Part shown: piece by piece, positions 62,016-64,000 of the stretch
How the letters are laid out: every line of letters begins with the position of its first letter
Numbering within the stretch: position 1 is the first letter of the stretch
NCBI GenBank assembly: GCA_910579505.1
Contig: CAJTTZ010000012.1
Location: 1 to 64,000, forward strand
Direction of reading: 5' to 3'
DNA: 64,000 bases
Origin: an uncultured Lachnospiraceae bacterium
GTDB taxonomy: Bacteria > Bacillota > Clostridia > Lachnospirales > Lachnospiraceae
The notes under the pieces: model-generated
Told to the model about the DNA's origin: nothing
The model's input: the letters and a program-made list of their open reading frames with translations, nothing else
Database searches by the model: none
Translations under genes and position numbers: made by a program

Positions 62016-62699
62016 ATGAACACGGAACTGATCTTCAAATACTTATCCGAATTAAAGGAAAACAACAACAGGGAATGGTATCACCAGCACAAGGCAGAGT
62101 ACAAGGAAGCTAACGCGCAGTTTGAAACGCTGGTGCAGGAACTGATTTTGGCAATCGGAAAAACAGACGGCAGTATCATTCAGAATGTGCCGAAAGACCT
62201 TACCTTTAAGCTGGTGCGGGACACCCGTTTCAGCCACGACAAATCACCCTACAATCCCGCCTTCCGCGCCCATATCGGAGCCATGGGAAAACTGCCTGTC
62301 CCGGTTGGCTATTATCTGATGATAAAGCCCGGCAATGAATCCTTTTTAGGCGGCGGGCTTTTTGCCGATATGTTCAAGGACGCCACCGCCATGGTGCGGG
62401 ACTATATCGTGCAGCATCCCGACGAGTGGGACCAGGTCATCCATGCGGACACCTTCACAAAATATTTCACGGTACAGGGAACGGCCCTCAAAAATGTGCC
62501 GTCCGGCTATGACAAAGAGCACCCGCAGGCTGCATACCTGAAATTTAAAAGCTGGTATCTTGAATACCCGGTAAAGGATCAGGAACTGCTGGATATCGGG
62601 ACATTCCTGCCAAAAATGGTAGAGATTTTTGAGGCGATGAAACCTTTCAACGATTATCTGAACCGTGCGCTCGCGGACTTCAAGATGCCGACAAGATAA
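62016..62699 (+). CDS. DUF2461 family protein
   Basis: 227 residues from ATG 62016 (GGGAGG upstream; longer frames to 61971 lack one). Family markers: FKYLSELKENNNREWYHQHK at the start, FKLVRDTRFSHDKSPYNPAFRAHIG, GYYLMIKPGNESFLGGGL and FKSWYLEYPV. Found in many bacteria and fungi without known function. Downstream in the same direction from the ECF factor. Confidence 0.85.
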   Translation: MNTELIFKYLSELKENNNREWYHQHKAEYKEANAQFETLVQELILAIGKTDGSIIQNVPKDLTFKLVRDTRFSHDKSPYNPAFRAHIGAMGKLPVPVGYYLMIKPGNESFLGGGLFADMFKDATAMVRDYIVQHPDEWDQVIHADTFTKYFTVQGTALKNVPSGYDKEHPQAAYLKFKSWYLEYPVKDQELLDIGTFLPKMVEIFEAMKPFNDYLNRALADFKMPTR

Positions 62700-62706
62700 T
62701 ACTCCC

Positions 62707-62735
62707 TCGACAAAAGCATCGGACTATACTATAAT
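62707..62735 (+). promoter_or_regulatory. Promoter of the rubredoxin/glutamate-synthase-like gene
   Basis: TCGACA (62707-62712), 17 bp, TATAAT (62730-62735). Confidence 0.7.
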
Positions 62736-62749
62736 TAGAATAATTCTAA
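62735..62749. promoter_or_regulatory. PerR/Fur-type box
   Basis: Perfect 7-1-7 inverted repeat TTAGAAT-A-ATTCTAA. It starts at the last base of the -10 box and covers the likely start of transcription, so a bound repressor would block it. It fits PerR-type sites of Clostridia; Fur is the alternative. Confidence 0.75.
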
Positions 62750-62802
62750 TTTTGATCTATGATTCCTGTCCGAAATGCCAAAATACGAAGGAGGTACTTA
62801 CT

Positions 62803-64000
62803 ATGATTTACAAATGCAGCATCTGCGGTTACGAGTATGATGAGGAAAAAGAGGGAAAACCCTTTTCTGAGCTGACGGAATGCCCCATCTGCAAACAGCC
62901 GCCGAAGAAATTTAACGCCCTGGAACCCGAAAAGCCCGCCGTCAGCGCGGATGCAGCAAAGCAGCCCGCATCAGAAGAAAGCGTGAATCTGGATGTAAGC
63001 TATCCCGCGGAAACGAGAAAAACGGACAGCAATTACCGCTATATGAAAGAGATTCACGAGATGGCCGTCACCGGGAAATCCGCGATAGAAGCCATGGGCA
63101 CACAGATGAAGATGCCTGACTGGGACGATGTGCTGATACTTGGCGCGCAGTTAAACCCGATGCCCTTGGATGAGCACGCCGAGGTATCGCTGCAGACCGT
63201 GATCGGCAAACGGGCGAAAAAACCGATGACGCTTGCCATGCCGGTATACATCTCCCACATGTCCTTCGGCGCCCTCTCCCGCGAGGTCAAAATCGCGATG
63301 GCAAAGGGAAGCGCCGCTGTGGAAACCGCCATGTGCAGCGGTGAAGGCGGCATTCTTCCCGAGGAAAAGGCGGCGGCATACAAGTACATATTTGAGTACG
63401 TTCCGAACCAGTACAGCGTCACCGATGAAAACCTGAAAACCGCAGACGCCATTGAAATCAAGATCGGACAGGGCACGAAACCGGGCATGGGCGGCCATCT
63501 GCCGGGCGGCAAAGTGACCCCCGAAATCGCAAAAATCAGAAACAAACCGCTGGGGGAGGACGTGATCAGCCCTTCCAGATTCCCCGGTATCGACAGTGCG
63601 GATGATTTAAAGAAACTGGTGGGAAAGCTGCGGGAAAGAAGCGAGGGCAGACCCATCGGCATCAAAATTGCCGCCGGACGCATTGAGAAAGATCTGGCAT
63701 TCTGCGTCTACGCCGAGCCCGACTTCGTCACCATAGACGGCAGGGGCGGCGCAACGGGCGCATCCCCCGCCATCGTCCGGGATTCCACCAGCGTACCGAC
63801 CCTCTATGCCCTCTGCCGTGCCAGAAAATACCTAGACGCCGTGGGCGCGGATATTGATCTGGTTATCACAGGCGGGTTACGGGTATCCTCCGATTTTGCA
63901 AAGGCAATCGCCATGGGCGCGGACGCCGTCGCCGTTGCTTCCGCGGCAATGGTGGCTGCCGCATGCCAGCAGTACCGCATCTGCGGCAGCGGCATGTGCC
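62803..64000 (+). CDS. Rubredoxin-like domain fused to glutamate-synthase FMN domain (cut by window end)
   Basis: At least 399 residues, truncated at 64000. The N-terminal 35 residues form a rubredoxin-like Cys4 site (C5, C8, C27, C30: KCSICGY...ECPICKQ). A linker leads to the central FMN-binding domain of glutamate synthase (PVYISHMSFGALSREVKIAMAKGSA, SGEGGILPEE, KIGQGTKPGMGGHLPGGKV, DGRGGATGASPAIVRD, GGLRVSSDFAKAIAMGADAV). There is no glutaminase domain at the front. Fused rubredoxin suggests electron input from a rubredoxin-like path. AAGGAGG precedes the ATG. The PerR box just upstream links it to oxidative stress. Confidence 0.88.
   Translation, partial: MIYKCSICGYEYDEEKEGKPFSELTECPICKQPPKKFNALEPEKPAVSADAAKQPASEESVNLDVSYPAETRKTDSNYRYMKEIHEMAVTGKSAIEAMGTQMKMPDWDDVLILGAQLNPMPLDEHAEVSLQTVIGKRAKKPMTLAMPVYISHMSFGALSREVKIAMAKGSAAVETAMCSGEGGILPEEKAAAYKYIFEYVPNQYSVTDENLKTADAIEIKIGQGTKPGMGGHLPGGKVTPEIAKIRNKPLGEDVISPSRFPGIDSADDLKKLVGKLRERSEGRPIGIKIAAGRIEKDLAFCVYAEPDFVTIDGRGGATGASPAIVRDSTSVPTLYALCRARKYLDAVGADIDLVITGGLRVSSDFAKAIAMGADAVAVASAAMVAAACQQYRICGSGMC

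Overview
The window looks like a chromosome segment of a Gram-positive gut anaerobe of the Lachnospiraceae/Clostridia type. The signs are a moderate-to-high G+C for a Firmicute, consistent AGGAGG-type ribosome binding sites, YesN-like AraC regulators, LytTR/DUF3021 and FeoA/FeoB genes, UgpC-type sugar ABC importers and GH94 phosphorylases. No rRNA, tRNA, CRISPR array, prophage or transposase gene was seen.

Layout. 1-6189: small XRE regulator, a Ca-motif lipoprotein with a frameshifted C-terminus, then a chain of minus-strand genes (chemoreceptor, two paralogous membrane proteins, AlkD-like repair protein, GNAT). 6614-11118: response regulator and 7TM-DISM histidine kinase, split by an opposing cell-surface protein gene. 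11261-16516: two GH94 phosphorylases (one cellobiose phosphorylase-like). 16509-23116: minus-strand sugar operon (isomerase-family protein, FGGY kinase, DUF4432 mutarotase-like protein, P-loop kinase, AraC regulator) facing a PocR-AraC regulator. 23034-26299: feoA-feoB-FeoB-associated small protein with a divergent DtxR-family regulator and GTTAGT-N4-ACTAAC operators. 26429-29957: KdpDE-like two-component system joined to a Na/Pi symporter. 29947-33040: flavoprotein, HigBA-like toxin-antitoxin, methyltransferase remnant, DNA-binding/phosphotransferase fusion. 33041-38253: AI-2E family transporter, LytS/LytTR pair, 7TM-HD-GYP-type protein.

38277-41281 is an accessory islet: two immunity-like genes (one SUKH), a type III CptIN toxin-antitoxin with 45-nt RNA repeats, and an FRG-domain gene. 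The CptIN cassette lies between two approximately 34-bp direct repeats, one of which carries the FRG promoter. 41303-46645 is a CUT1 sugar ABC importer plus two lipoproteins. 46893-49535 is a large GLUG-repeat surface protein. 49600-56519 holds a class II aldolase, LytTR-DUF3021 pair, MntP, aminopeptidase P, MATE, cupin and a VapBC-like pair. 56656-58585 is an Lsa-like ABC-F gene behind a long leader with a three-codon reading frame and a terminator hairpin. 58608-64000 holds a GNAT fusion, a C39-like protein with an acidic helical partner, an ECF sigma factor, a DUF2461 protein, and a rubredoxin/glutamate-synthase-like gene under a PerR-type box (cut by the window end).

A dispersed intergenic hairpin element recurs at least eight times. 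Its flanks are conserved while its stems differ but still pair. The strongest leads are the CptIN cassette and its flanking repeats, the ABC-F attenuator, the iron and PerR operators, and this hairpin family.
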